A stretch of DNA of 64,000 nt, from assembly GCF_018603515.1 (NCBI RefSeq), contig NZ_JACATN010000001.1, positions 372,001-436,000 on the forward strand, written 5' to 3'. Below the pieces are notes generated by a model, which saw only the letters and a list, made by a program, of their open reading frames with translations, was not told the DNA's origin and ran no database searches. The stretch is from Zobellia barbeyronii. Lineage in GTDB: Bacteria > Bacteroidota > Bacteroidia > Flavobacteriales > Flavobacteriaceae. The translations under genes and the position numbers were made by a program. This document shows positions 1-9,565 of this stretch, piece by piece (within the stretch, counting starts at the first letter, position 1; the number at the start of each line of letters is the position of its first letter).

Positions 1-594
1 GGAAACCAAAGTGATCTTTTACCTTTATGGTTTACTACTATGCTTCAATACTCTTTAGTTACCACCGTAGGAAGACAATACAATGATTTTGGAATTATTG
101 GCGCAGCAGCTTTACAAATGGTAGCCGCCAATAATGGTATAACATTGACCGAAGAAGAAGCAAGAGAAGCTATTCTAGGTCCTATAAGGTCATTACCCGC
201 GCACCCAGATGTAAAACCAGCACTACAACAATTAAAAGATGCTGGGTATAAATTGGTATCCTTTACCAATTCTTCAAACAAGGGTGTAGAGACTCAATTT
301 ACCAATGCCGGTTTGCTTGATTATTTTGATGAACGCTTAAGCATTGAAGATATGGGTAAATTTAAACCAGATGCAGATGCTTATGATTGGGCTGCCAGAA
401 AAATGGGGATTCAATCCCATGAATGTATGATAGTTGCTGCGCATGGCTGGGATATTGCTGGAGCAATTTGGGCAAAATGGAGAGGCGCATTTGTCAGTAG
501 ACCCGGCGCACAATTATATCCATTAGCTCCTAATCCTGAAATTATTGGGTCAAACCTAACTCCAATAGCACAAAAGTTAATAGCCCTCAAATAA
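1..594 (+). CDS. haloacid dehalogenase type II-like HAD hydrolase (5' end outside window)
   Basis: The reading frame is open from base 1, so the gene begins upstream; the first ATG, at 40, is internal because the preceding residues (GNQSDLLPLWFTTM) fit the cap region of (S)-2-haloacid dehalogenases, including the Trp and the LQYSL stretch. Seen in order: the Ser/Asn loop of HAD motif II (FTNSSN), the motif III lysine in KFKPD, and motif IV in VAAHGWDIAGA, which is characteristic of type II haloacid dehalogenases. The nucleophile Asp of motif I lies before the window. Family role: cytoplasmic hydrolysis of 2-haloacids through an aspartyl ester. Substrate is not certain; related HAD enzymes act on phosphates. 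The SDR gene follows within 25 nt and may be cotranscribed. Confidence 0.85.
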   Translation, partial: GNQSDLLPLWFTTMLQYSLVTTVGRQYNDFGIIGAAALQMVAANNGITLTEEEAREAILGPIRSLPAHPDVKPALQQLKDAGYKLVSFTNSSNKGVETQFTNAGLLDYFDERLSIEDMGKFKPDADAYDWAARKMGIQSHECMIVAAHGWDIAGAIWAKWRGAFVSRPGAQLYPLAPNPEIIGSNLTPIAQKLIALK

Positions 595-616
595 ACAAAA
601 TAACATATTGAATATT

Positions 617-1351
617 ATGAAACTAGAAAGCAAAGTAATCATCGTAACGGGAGCCTCAAGAGGCATAGGAAAAGAAATTGCAATTTTGTTGGCCAAAAAC
701 GGAGCTTCAGTAATTGTAAACCACTCAAACAGTGAAGATGAAGCCAAAAACACAGTAGAAACTATACTTAGCAACGGTGGTAAGGCCATTGCAGTAAAAG
801 CTGATGTTAGTGACGAAATTCAAGTGACCGAATTGTTTGACCAAGCCATTAAAACCTATGGCAAGGTAGACGTGTTAATCAATAACGCGGGAGTTATGGT
901 TTCAAAAAAACTAAAAGACAATACGCAAGAAGATTTTAGTAGACAATTTGATATTAATGTAAAAGGCGTTTTCAACACACTAAAAGAAGCAGATGCCAAG
1001 CTGGCCGATAATGGTAATATTATTAATATATCATCCAGTACCGTTAAATTAATGTTTCCAACCTATTCCTTATACTCTGCATCAAAAGCAGCAGTAGAGC
1101 AAATGACCCGTGTTTTCTCAAAAGAAATAGGCAGAGGTATTTCTGTAAACGCTCTTGCACCGGGTGCAACTGAAACAGATTTATTCATGAAAGGAAAATC
1201 GCAAGAAACTATTGATAAGCTAAGTTCTATGAACGCTTTTAATAGACTGGCAAAACCAATAGATATTGCCCGCGTTGCATTGTTTCTAGCTAGCGATGAT
1301 TCTAAGTGGATTTCAGGCCAAGTTATAGGTGCAAATGGGGCATTGGTTTAA
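617..1351 (+). CDS. SDR-family NAD(P)-dependent oxidoreductase
   Basis: Classical short-chain dehydrogenase of 244 residues when started at the ATG at 617; a TTG at 608 would add three residues. Visible motifs are the cofactor-binding TGASRGIG (residues 11-18), NNAG (89-92), the catalytic Ser in the ISSS run near 140 and the YxxxK pair Tyr153/Lys157. The C-terminal SGQVIGANG segment is typical of 3-oxoacyl-ACP reductase-like SDRs. It probably reduces a small carbonyl compound, but the substrate cannot be read from sequence. It follows the dehalogenase gene closely and is followed by a strong terminator, so the two may form a short operon. Confidence 0.9.
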   Translation: MKLESKVIIVTGASRGIGKEIAILLAKNGASVIVNHSNSEDEAKNTVETILSNGGKAIAVKADVSDEIQVTELFDQAIKTYGKVDVLINNAGVMVSKKLKDNTQEDFSRQFDINVKGVFNTLKEADAKLADNGNIINISSSTVKLMFPTYSLYSASKAAVEQMTRVFSKEIGRGISVNALAPGATETDLFMKGKSQETIDKLSSMNAFNRLAKPIDIARVALFLASDDSKWISGQVIGANGALV

Positions 1352-1460
1352 ATGATAGTATGTATTAAGTAAAAATCTGTCCAAAAATAAATCAACCTAA
1401 TAATTTTAGCATGCTATTCTAAAATTCATAAAGGAACTTCTGGTTTATTATTTAACTTAG

Positions 1461-1498
1461 GGTCATCTCGTTAGTCTGTAACGAGATGACCTTTTTTT
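1461..1498 (+). terminator. Rho-independent terminator after the SDR gene
   Basis: Perfect 13-bp inverted repeat (1461-1473 with 1479-1491), 5-nt loop, followed by seven T. It lies 110 nt after the SDR stop codon and ends 41 nt before the amidase start. Confidence 0.9.
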
Positions 1499-1538
1499 AT
1501 GCGCAGAGCATCCAAAACTATTTATACAAAACCCGAAT

Positions 1539-3116
1539 ATGATAAAAACTAAAGTTTTCTGTTTACTGGTAGTATTAACGTTAGGTTTTTATAGTTGTAA
1601 AGAACAAAAGACGGCACAAACAGATAATAAGGCCATAGAGCTATCTGAATTAACTGTTTCAGATATTCACAAGGCATATGAAGAAGGTTCTTTTAATAGT
1701 GAACAATTGGTTCAGGCATATGTAGAAAGAATCAAGGATTTTGACGGCACTATAAATGCAATCACCACACTAAATCCAAAGGCGCTTGAGATTGCTAAAG
1801 CCCTTGATAAGGAATATAAAGAAACTGGCATTTTACGCCCCTTACATGGAATTCCAATAATTGTAAAAGACAATATTAATACCGCTGGTCTACCAACAAC
1901 AGCCGGTTCATTGGCCTTAAAGGATTTTATACCTGAGGAAGATGCATTTATTATTAAAAAACTTGTTGAAGCCGGGGCTATAGTTATTGCCAAGTCTAAC
2001 ATGGCAGAATGGGCCTTTAGTCCCATGCATACGGAAAGTTCAACAGCCGGAACTACAAGAAACCCATATGATACAGATTACGTTCCCGCGGGATCAAGTG
2101 GTGGAACAGGTGCATCCATTGCTTCTAATTTTGGAACTATTGGTTTAGGGACAGATACGGGGAACTCTATAAGAGGCCCTTCTTCCCATAATGCGTTAGT
2201 AGGATTCCGAACTACATTGGGACTAGTCAGTAGAAGTGCCATTGTTCCTCTTTATTTAAGAAATGATGTGGTTGGCCCTATGGGGAGAACTGTTGAAGAC
2301 GCTACCAAAGTATTAGAAATTATTGCTGGGTATGACTCAGATGACCCGCTTACCAAAAACTCAGAAGGCAAAATACCTACTAGTTATACTCAATTTCTTA
2401 AGAAAGATGCACTTGTTGGTGCTAGAATTGGCATCCTGAGAGAATTAAGTGACAATGACCCTGACCCCGAAATTAAAACGTTGTTTGAACAGTCACTTTC
2501 CGAACTGGATTCTCTTGGCGCTACTGTTGTGGATTCTGTAGTTGTACCCGGTTTCGCTAGTTTGAAAGAAAACCAGTGGTGCGCTCCATTTCGGGAAGAT
2601 GTTGAGGGCTTTTTGGCCAACTACGTAAAAAATGATTCTATAAAAACCATAGAAGATATTATTAAAGCAGGAAGTACTTCTGAATTTGCAAAAGAAAGAT
2701 TACTAAGAAATGCCGAGCATACCGGCAGATGGGAAGATTCAGAAATTCCTTGTTTAGATGCCTACACAGATACCCGTAGAATTGCTTTTCGCGAAGCCAT
2801 AGAAAATGTTATGGATTCTTTAGAACTAGATGCAATCGTTTATCCTTCTTGGAATAATCCTCCTGCAAGAATTGACCACTTCCAAGAAGAATATTTAGGA
2901 GACAACAATCAGGTTATTAGTCCGCATACCGGTCAACCTGCCTTTACAGTTCCTATGGGTTTTACCGCTAAAAACTTACCTGCCGGACTTCAGTTTTTGG
3001 GCAGAATGTATGATGAACCCATATTAATAGGCTTAGCATATTCTTACGAACAAGGAACAAAACACAGAAAAACACCTAACTTGCAAAAGGCACCTACTAA
3101 TGGAAAACTAGATTAG
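1539..3116 (+). CDS. secreted amidase-signature family lipoprotein
   Basis: 525 residues. A lipoprotein signal ends in FYSC with the lipidated Cys at residue 20, so the protein is exported and membrane-anchored. The amidase signature triad is visible: Lys110 in IIVKDN, the cis-Ser in GSSGG (about 187) and the nucleophile Ser210 in DTGNSIRG; the usual second Gly of DTGGS is Asn here. Family members hydrolyse amides by Ser-cisSer-Lys catalysis. Substrate is unknown; exported amidases of this type are often annotated as glutamyl-tRNA amidotransferase A homologues, but GatA is cytoplasmic and acts with GatB/C, which are absent here. It sits alone between a terminator and a GNAT gene. Confidence 0.88.
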   Translation: MIKTKVFCLLVVLTLGFYSCKEQKTAQTDNKAIELSELTVSDIHKAYEEGSFNSEQLVQAYVERIKDFDGTINAITTLNPKALEIAKALDKEYKETGILRPLHGIPIIVKDNINTAGLPTTAGSLALKDFIPEEDAFIIKKLVEAGAIVIAKSNMAEWAFSPMHTESSTAGTTRNPYDTDYVPAGSSGGTGASIASNFGTIGLGTDTGNSIRGPSSHNALVGFRTTLGLVSRSAIVPLYLRNDVVGPMGRTVEDATKVLEIIAGYDSDDPLTKNSEGKIPTSYTQFLKKDALVGARIGILRELSDNDPDPEIKTLFEQSLSELDSLGATVVDSVVVPGFASLKENQWCAPFREDVEGFLANYVKNDSIKTIEDIIKAGSTSEFAKERLLRNAEHTGRWEDSEIPCLDAYTDTRRIAFREAIENVMDSLELDAIVYPSWNNPPARIDHFQEEYLGDNNQVISPHTGQPAFTVPMGFTAKNLPAGLQFLGRMYDEPILIGLAYSYEQGTKHRKTPNLQKAPTNGKLD

Positions 3117-3144
3117 TTGAAATGCAAGTCAGTTTAAACATTCA

Positions 3145-3657
3145 ATGTTTATGGTAGAATTAAAAAACTATCAAACGGATATTACCGAACAGTTTACTGA
3201 ATTCAGAAACAACCCCATTATTTTTGATAATGGTTATGATAAAGTTCCCAATCCTTTTACTTTAAAGGATGCCGAAGAGTTTATAGCTATTCAACTTAAA
3301 AAAACTCCTGCGGAAAGAAAATTAATTTACTGGAAAGGCATTTTTGTTGGCGAAATAGGAATAGACATCAAAAAAGATGTTTTTAGATTAAGTGCCGAAA
3401 TGGGATATTTTATAGGTGAGCCTTTCTGGGGAAATGGAATTGCCACCAAGGCCATAGCATTAATGACCGATTATGCTTTCAGTACTTTTGATATTGTAAG
3501 AATAGAAGCTGGCGTTTTTGAGTTCAACAAGCCTTCTATGCGCGTACTGGAAAAGAATAATTTCACTTTAGAAAGCATTAAAAAAAATGCAGCATTCAAA
3601 AATGATAAAATAATAGATGATTACCTTTGGGTTAAGTTGAAGAAAGGAGTTAAATAA
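3145..3657 (+). CDS. GNAT-family acetyltransferase, RimJ/RimL type
   Basis: 170 residues. The acetyl-CoA binding loop is visible in the central EPFWGNGIATKA segment, followed by the conserved region with VRIEAGVFEFNKPSMRVLEKNNF, whose Asn-Lys-Pro-Ser pattern is typical of the RimJ/RimL subgroup. It probably acetylates the alpha-amino group of a protein or a small amine in the cytoplasm; the acceptor cannot be told. An ATG two codons downstream could be the alternative start. The OsmC gene follows after 16 nt, so the two are likely cotranscribed. Confidence 0.85.
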   Translation: MFMVELKNYQTDITEQFTEFRNNPIIFDNGYDKVPNPFTLKDAEEFIAIQLKKTPAERKLIYWKGIFVGEIGIDIKKDVFRLSAEMGYFIGEPFWGNGIATKAIALMTDYAFSTFDIVRIEAGVFEFNKPSMRVLEKNNFTLESIKKNAAFKNDKIIDDYLWVKLKKGVK

Positions 3658-3673
3658 CATTAATATTCAAGTT

Positions 3674-4078
3674 ATGGAATATTCGATAGCATCACGTTCA
3701 TCTTCAAAAGCTAGTGCTTTAATAGACATTAAACAATCTGAAATTAGTTTTGGAATCACTCCAGAAACGGCAGATAGTCTACCAAACCCTGCCGAATTAT
3801 ATTTAGGATCATTCTCTTCTTGTATTCTTAAAAACGTGGAGCGTTTTTCTATTTTGATGAATTTTGAATATACCAATGCTGAAATTTTGGTAAAAGCCAC
3901 GCGTTTAGAGAAACCTCCAAGAATGGACAATATCAATTACGTTCTAAAAGTATATAGTCAAGACGAAAGTTTAAATATTGACTTACTAAAAAAGAACATT
4001 GAAAAGTTCGGAACCATATATAATACGGTTAAACAATCTTGCACTATACACGGTGAAGTACAAAAAATATCGGAATAA
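3674..4078 (+). CDS. OsmC/Ohr-family protein
   Basis: 134 residues, the usual length of OsmC proteins. Two cysteines in the expected places (Cys50 in GSFSSC and Cys123 in KQSCTIHG) would form the peroxidatic/resolving pair. The family reduces organic hydroperoxides with lipoyl or low-molecular-weight thiols in the cytoplasm. The canonical glutamate/arginine pair of the active site is not obvious by eye, so the peroxidase role is an inference from family. It follows the GNAT gene by 16 nt. Confidence 0.82.
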   Translation: MEYSIASRSSSKASALIDIKQSEISFGITPETADSLPNPAELYLGSFSSCILKNVERFSILMNFEYTNAEILVKATRLEKPPRMDNINYVLKVYSQDESLNIDLLKKNIEKFGTIYNTVKQSCTIHGEVQKISE

Positions 4079-4146
4079 ATAGTAAAGCTGTTTATTCACC
4101 TTTATACAATTCACCCGTTACGGTACATCAATTTCAATACATAATT

Positions 4147-4989
4147 ATGAGAATTTTATTAGTCTTTCTAGTTGCGTTTTTACAAGTGTCGTGTAACGAT
4201 GAAGATGATACTGTTACAAAAGAAGAGACTATTAATCCAATAGTAACCAGTGATGCCATACCAGTTTACAATCATGCTTATAATGAAAATTATGAGCCCG
4301 ACCAAGTAGATTATATTGCTTTGAATGCGAGCAATGCTTACGTATTGCTAGACCCTTTTCAAGATGACGTAGTAGCGTCTGTTGCTAAAATAAAGGCCAA
4401 CGGAAATCAATTGGCGGCATATATAAGTATTGGTACCGGCGAAGACTGGAGAGATGATTTTGCCGATTTACAGCCTTATCTAATTACCAAACAATGGGGC
4501 GAATGGCCCGGGGAATATTTTGTAAACGCTACTACAACGGGAATCGTAGATGTCATGAAAGCCCGTATAGACAAAATAGCCGATTGGGGTTTTGATTGGG
4601 TAGAATTTGATAATATGGATTGGGCCTTATATGATGATGTTAGGGAAACCTATGAGCTGGAAGTTACCAAAGCCGAAGGCATTGCCTACTTTCAAGAACT
4701 TTGCGATTACGTACATGAAAAAGGTATGAAATGCATGGCGAAGAACTTTGTAGAGGATGCAGAAAATTTTGATGGTGTAACCTATGAATCTTACAATACC
4801 GAAAAAAATTGGTGGGATACCTCAGGTGCTCAGAGCTTTTTGACCGCTGGAAAACTGGTAATCATTGTTCATTATAACGAAAGTAATTGTGACCAAGTTT
4901 ATTCTGATTACATGGATATTTACACCAAAGACCTCGCTTTTATATGTGAAGATGCCAACCTCAAAAAGTACGTTCATTACAATGAATGA
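4147..4989 (+). CDS. GH114-like endo-alpha-1,4-polygalactosaminidase family lipoprotein
   Basis: 280 residues. Lipoprotein signal with the lipidated Cys at residue 16 (QVSC). The rest is a TIM-barrel of the GH114/TM1410 type: an early strand ending in YVLLDPFQD, AAYISIGTGEDWR, then WVEFDNMDW, where the acidic residues are the probable catalytic ones, and a late strand with AKNF. The family includes enzymes cutting alpha-1,4-polygalactosamine and other exopolysaccharides. Here it would act at the cell surface or in the periplasm. The exact glycan is not known. No carbohydrate-uptake gene is adjacent. Confidence 0.8.
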   Translation: MRILLVFLVAFLQVSCNDEDDTVTKEETINPIVTSDAIPVYNHAYNENYEPDQVDYIALNASNAYVLLDPFQDDVVASVAKIKANGNQLAAYISIGTGEDWRDDFADLQPYLITKQWGEWPGEYFVNATTTGIVDVMKARIDKIADWGFDWVEFDNMDWALYDDVRETYELEVTKAEGIAYFQELCDYVHEKGMKCMAKNFVEDAENFDGVTYESYNTEKNWWDTSGAQSFLTAGKLVIIVHYNESNCDQVYSDYMDIYTKDLAFICEDANLKKYVHYNE

Positions 4990-5022
4990 TTAAAAGTCAA
5001 CTTACTTTTTTTTTACGAGAGT

Positions 5023-8000
5023 TTATGAAATTCGGTTTGCTTTAGCTTCTGCTTTCTTGTTCTCAAACACTTTTGTGCTGGTTTTCATATCTGCATATCT
5101 TGGGTCTTGGACATAATCTTGCTTTTGCATTTTTATAACTTCAATACTTAAAAAACCAAATTCGCTCACCACCTTACCATAAAATCGATAAATACCTTTG
5201 CCTCTAAAGTTATATTTAGCGGCTACCGGTGGAAAAAGAACGGTATCAAAAACTTGACCGTGCTGATCTACCAAAGTGGCAAAATACATACGTTTCCCAT
5301 TATGCGTACTGGTATTCTTAACCGTTACCAGGTACCCATAAATATCTATATGATGACCAAGATACTTTTCAAGGTCTTTACTGCCTCTACTATTTTTAGG
5401 AGGTTCTATCAATAATTCAAAAGGACTACACAAACAAAAACCCAATAGCTCTAATTGCGTAAAAGCCATTTCCAAATGGGTGGTATACAACTCCGGAATT
5501 TTAAAATCTTGATGCTTAGGAGCAAATAATTTGGGGTGGTCTATTTTCTTTCCTTTACTGAGAAAGAAATAAGCTTTCCATAGCAGTTCATGCTTATTGA
5601 TATTCGTAAACCTAAAAGCATTTATACGGATAAGGACATCTACCTGTTCTACAGAAATAAGCACACGATCCAAAAAATCTTCCAACGATAAAAAAGAACC
5701 GTTGCTGGCGCGTTCTTTTAAAATTCGTTCCACTACCCTACTTTCTAATTCCCGTAAAAAACCAAAGCCTATAAAAACGTCCGTTCCATAGATAGCATTT
5801 GCATAATGGCTTCTATTAACGCACGGCGGATGTACGGTACCACCCAACATACGCACCTCGTGCACATAAAATTCAGGACGATAAAATCCGCCGCCATTGT
5901 TGAGTACGGCCACCATATATTCCAATGGAAAATATGCCCGTAAAAAAAGCGTCTGATAACTTTCTACGGCATACGAAGCAGAATGCCCTTTGGCAAAAGC
6001 ATAGCCGGCAAAACTTGCAATCTGTTCCCATATCTCAAAAATAACGTCATCACTCTCACTCTTTCTTCTACAGTTGTCTATAAACTTATCTTTTACTTTC
6101 TGAAACTCTTCTCGCGACCTAAATTTTCCGCTCATTCCGCGACGCAGCACATCGGCTTCGCCCAAATCTAAATCGGCAAAATGATGAGCCACCTTTATAA
6201 CGTCTTCTTGATAGACCATAACACCATAAGTCTCCGGCATAATGCTTAGCAAAACAGGGTGTGCTTTTTCTTCTGTCCTACCCGGATTCCTATGCCGTAA
6301 AATATACTCGCGCATCATTCCGCTTTTGGCAACCCCAGGTCTAATAATAGAACTGGCAGCCACTAAACCCAAATAATTATCGACCTCTAATTTCTTTAAA
6401 AGCATACGCATAGCAGGAGATTCCACATAAAAGCACCCCATACACTGGGCAGTCTTCACTAGGTTATTAACCGACTCATCAGTCTTTATTTTTTTGATAT
6501 CATGAATATCGAACGTATCTACTTTTTCAGGTTGGTTATACGCTATAATATCTAGCGCCTCCCGTATTTTGGCTAGCCCGCGCTGCCCAAGAATATCAAA
6601 TTTGAACAATCCTACGTCTTCAGCTATCACCATATCAAACTGTACGGTCGGAAACCCTTTGGGAGGCATATGCGTAGCAGAGAAATAATGCAGTGGTTTT
6701 TCACTGATTAAAATACCTCCGGCATGTATACTCAAGTAGTTGGGCATATCTTTAATGAGGCGGCCATACTTTAGTACCAAACGCGAAACCTCATCTAGCC
6801 TAGAAAGGTCCCATCTGCCCTCACAAAGCAAATCTATTTCACTTTTCGGAAGACCAAACACCTTACCCAATTCGCGAATAACACCCCTTTCTTTAAAGGT
6901 TACATAGGTACCCAACAAGGCCACATTTTTAAATCGTTCAAAAATATATTTGGTCATTTCTGGCCGATCACGATGGGAGAAATCGATATCAAAATCTGGT
7001 GGATTGGCACGATATAAATTGATGAACCGCTCAAAATACAAATCGAGTTCCATAGGGTCCACATCCGTTATGCGAAGCAGATAAGCTACAATACTATTAG
7101 CACCACTACCACGGCCTACATAGAAAAAACCTTGTTTACGCGCATGAGAAACAATGTCCCAATTAAGTAGAAAGTAGGATACAAAATCCATGCTTTTGAT
7201 AAGCGATAATTCTTTGTTTACACGGTCCAATATATCCTGATTAACCGTTTCATAACGGTAGGGCAAACCTTCTTCACATAGTCTTTCCAACAGGGCCTCA
7301 TCTTCCTCACTACTGCCTAAATAAGTTTCTTGATTTTGAGGAGGTCTCTTTTCTGAAAAATCAAAAGAAATAGAACAGGCGTTCATTAAACGTTCTGTAT
7401 TCTCAAGAATAAAGGGATATTCAGAAAAGACCATAGCTAGGTTTTGAATCGGAAACATTTTTTCTTCCTCGTTACCCTCTTCGGTCTTATCTAATTTGCT
7501 CAACAAGCAATTATTATCAATGGCACGCAATAACCTATGCGCATTAAAATCGGCTTTATTACGAAACGTAACCGGTTGTTGAACCACCAGCTTATCCTTT
7601 AAATTCAATATTTTTGAAAAGGGTAATCGTCTTAAATCAGAAATTGATATCCCAATAAATTCATTATCGGCGAAAATGGACATGTTGTTCTCAACTACCT
7701 TTTCAAAAGGATATACCACATAGGCATGTTCAAACTTGGGAGCCGCCACCGGTATTTCCTTTTTTTCATGCAAATGCCTAGACAGAAAATTATTGAGCTC
7801 CAGATACCCTTCATTGTTCCTAGCTATACCAACAAAGCACTGGTTAACTCCATTTCTAAAATCGAGACCCAATATAGGTCTGACATTATATTCTGGAGCC
7901 TTTCTTACAAAATTGAGCGCAGCAGAAGTATTATTAATATCAGTCAAAACCACCTGTGTTACATGATTGGCCTGTGCCAAATGCAAGAGTTCGGTCTCTG

Positions 8001-8049
8001 AAAAAGTACCGTAGCGCAGACTGTAATATGTATGGCAGTTTAAATACAA
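5023..8049 (-). CDS. dnaE2: error-prone DNA polymerase III alpha subunit, DnaE2-like
   Basis: 1008 residues, shorter than replicative DnaE. The start must be the TTG at 8049: an in-frame TAA lies 15 nt upstream and the PHP domain begins at once. The PHP domain is degraded (NCHT in motif 1, LTDINN where a His is usual), so no PHP exonuclease is expected. Polymerase motifs are intact: GRGSGANS, the PDFDIDF pair Asp354/Asp356 and Asp485 in FKFDILG. A helix-hairpin-helix region and an OB-fold near the C-terminus follow. No beta-lactamase or epsilon-like part is present. It is read after dinB, 78 nt away, as in translesion mutasome cassettes. Likely role: DNA-damage-induced translesion synthesis. 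Confidence 0.88.
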   Translation of the reverse strand: MYLNCHTYYSLRYGTFSETELLHLAQANHVTQVVLTDINNTSAALNFVRKAPEYNVRPILGLDFRNGVNQCFVGIARNNEGYLELNNFLSRHLHEKKEIPVAAPKFEHAYVVYPFEKVVENNMSIFADNEFIGISISDLRRLPFSKILNLKDKLVVQQPVTFRNKADFNAHRLLRAIDNNCLLSKLDKTEEGNEEEKMFPIQNLAMVFSEYPFILENTERLMNACSISFDFSEKRPPQNQETYLGSSEEDEALLERLCEEGLPYRYETVNQDILDRVNKELSLIKSMDFVSYFLLNWDIVSHARKQGFFYVGRGSGANSIVAYLLRITDVDPMELDLYFERFINLYRANPPDFDIDFSHRDRPEMTKYIFERFKNVALLGTYVTFKERGVIRELGKVFGLPKSEIDLLCEGRWDLSRLDEVSRLVLKYGRLIKDMPNYLSIHAGGILISEKPLHYFSATHMPPKGFPTVQFDMVIAEDVGLFKFDILGQRGLAKIREALDIIAYNQPEKVDTFDIHDIKKIKTDESVNNLVKTAQCMGCFYVESPAMRMLLKKLEVDNYLGLVAASSIIRPGVAKSGMMREYILRHRNPGRTEEKAHPVLLSIMPETYGVMVYQEDVIKVAHHFADLDLGEADVLRRGMSGKFRSREEFQKVKDKFIDNCRRKSESDDVIFEIWEQIASFAGYAFAKGHSASYAVESYQTLFLRAYFPLEYMVAVLNNGGGFYRPEFYVHEVRMLGGTVHPPCVNRSHYANAIYGTDVFIGFGFLRELESRVVERILKERASNGSFLSLEDFLDRVLISVEQVDVLIRINAFRFTNINKHELLWKAYFFLSKGKKIDHPKLFAPKHQDFKIPELYTTHLEMAFTQLELLGFCLCSPFELLIEPPKNSRGSKDLEKYLGHHIDIYGYLVTVKNTSTHNGKRMYFATLVDQHGQVFDTVLFPPVAAKYNFRGKGIYRFYGKVVSEFGFLSIEVIKMQKQDYVQDPRYADMKTSTKVFENKKAEAKANRIS

Positions 8050-8127
8050 ATTGGTTTGTGGTTAATGGTTAAAAAAAATAGTATTCGATTCTTTAAGCTG
8101 AAAAATTATTAGAATTCTAATAGATAA

Positions 8128-9342
8128 TTATTGTTTCCTATGGGCTAGTACAACCGGAGGACGGCCATCAAACGGATTCTGCATTCGGCCAATACTACGT
8201 GCCCCCATAGCCGAAGCTCGAATGACACTTTTATCGCCATATCTATTCCTAATTCTATCCATAGCATCATATAAGTTTAGCGCCTCTTCCGTATCATCAA
8301 AAAGATTAATCTGGTAATTACCGCCTACCAAATGGCTAAAGCGAATACCGATTAAACGCACCAATAACCTGCGATTATATAGTGTTTTGAACAGGTCCAA
8401 TATTTTAGGAATAAGAATATGGTCTCCACTGGTATAGGGTATGCGCAACTGTTTTGAGTAGGTATTAAAATCTGAATATCTAATCTTTACCGCAATACAA
8501 GCCGTAAGTTTTTCACCACGCCGTAGTTGATACGCTAAATTTTCTGTCATGGCAATGAGAATGCCCCGCAGCATGGTTACGTCTATAGTATCCTTATCGA
8601 ACGTACGTTCCGTAGAAATAGATTTCCGCTCACAAAATGGTATTACCGGAGTATTATCTAATCCGTTGGCGCGTTTCCAAATAACCGCTCCGTTTTTTCC
8701 TAGTACATTCCGCATAACTTCTATGGGCATTTCTTGAACAGTATGTATTTTACGAAGCCCCAAGTTCCGAAGGGTCTGATACGTTTTATCGCCTACCATT
8801 GGTATCTTCTTTATGGATAAGGGTGCCAGGAAAGGCTTCTCAAATCCGTAATCTATTTTTAATTGATTACTAGGTTTTGCTTCGCCCGTAGCCACCTTAG
8901 AAACCACCTTATTTGCCGATAGCCCAAAGGAAATAGGCAAACCCGTTTCTCTAATAATGCGCTGCCGCAACTCTGAAGCATATTTATAAGAACCAAAAAA
9001 GCGGTCCATTCCAGAAAGATCTGCATAAAATTCATCTATACTAGATTTTTCAAAAAGAGGCACTTGCTCTTGTATGATTTCCGTTACAACATCTGAATGT
9101 TTACTATAGGTTCCCGCATTACCTCTAATTGCAATAGCTTCCGGGCAAAGTTCTTTTGCCATTTTCATGGGCATACCAGAATGCACACCATAACCTCGGG
9201 TTTCATAGCTACAGGCAGCCACTACGCCCCTATCGCTAAGTCCGCCAACAAGTAGAGGCTTGTTCACCAAATCACTATTGATGAGCCGCTCTACGGACAC
9301 ATAAAATGTATCCAAATCTAGATGTAAAATGGTTTTTTCCAT
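8128..9342 (-). CDS. dinB: Y-family DNA polymerase, DinB/ImuB-like
   Basis: 404 residues. Catalytic carboxylates are present: Asp9 in HLDLDTFY and Asp103/Glu104 in SSIDEFYADL, so this is an active polymerase, unlike ImuB proteins, which lose them. Palm, fingers, thumb helix-hairpin-helix (IPMVGDKTYQTL) and little-finger domain follow in order. It performs translesion synthesis. It lies upstream of the DnaE2-like gene on the same strand and probably shares its promoter. No ImuA or LexA gene is in the window. A perfect 7-3-7 palindrome lies 47 nt upstream of the start codon and could be the operator. Confidence 0.9.
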   Translation of the reverse strand: MEKTILHLDLDTFYVSVERLINSDLVNKPLLVGGLSDRGVVAACSYETRGYGVHSGMPMKMAKELCPEAIAIRGNAGTYSKHSDVVTEIIQEQVPLFEKSSIDEFYADLSGMDRFFGSYKYASELRQRIIRETGLPISFGLSANKVVSKVATGEAKPSNQLKIDYGFEKPFLAPLSIKKIPMVGDKTYQTLRNLGLRKIHTVQEMPIEVMRNVLGKNGAVIWKRANGLDNTPVIPFCERKSISTERTFDKDTIDVTMLRGILIAMTENLAYQLRRGEKLTACIAVKIRYSDFNTYSKQLRIPYTSGDHILIPKILDLFKTLYNRRLLVRLIGIRFSHLVGGNYQINLFDDTEEALNLYDAMDRIRNRYGDKSVIRASAMGARSIGRMQNPFDGRPPVVLAHRKQ

Positions 9343-9388
9343 AACTGCGTTGAAACAACAATGCTAAATTATGGAATATTTCCTGTTA

Positions 9389-9405
9389 TTTGGATTATAT
9401 CCAAA
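9389..9405. promoter_or_regulatory. candidate operator palindrome upstream of dinB
   Basis: TTTGGAT, three bases, ATCCAAA: perfect 7-bp arms at 9389-9395 and 9399-9405. It is 47 nt upstream of the dinB ATG, in the gap between dinB and the divergent HTCS gene, where a damage-response repressor could bind. No experimental link; the element may also serve the HTCS gene. Confidence 0.4.
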
Positions 9406-9565
9406 AACTAGTGTGTTAAATTTTGGAGGTAAGAAACCCACCCCTGTCTAATACTACAACTCTAACGAGAGTTTCATAACCTAAACACAAAGTGTTCAAC
9501 CCAAACTTATGGCTTTATTTTGCTATTTTAGCTCATCCACTACTATTGTACTACACCCACCCATT

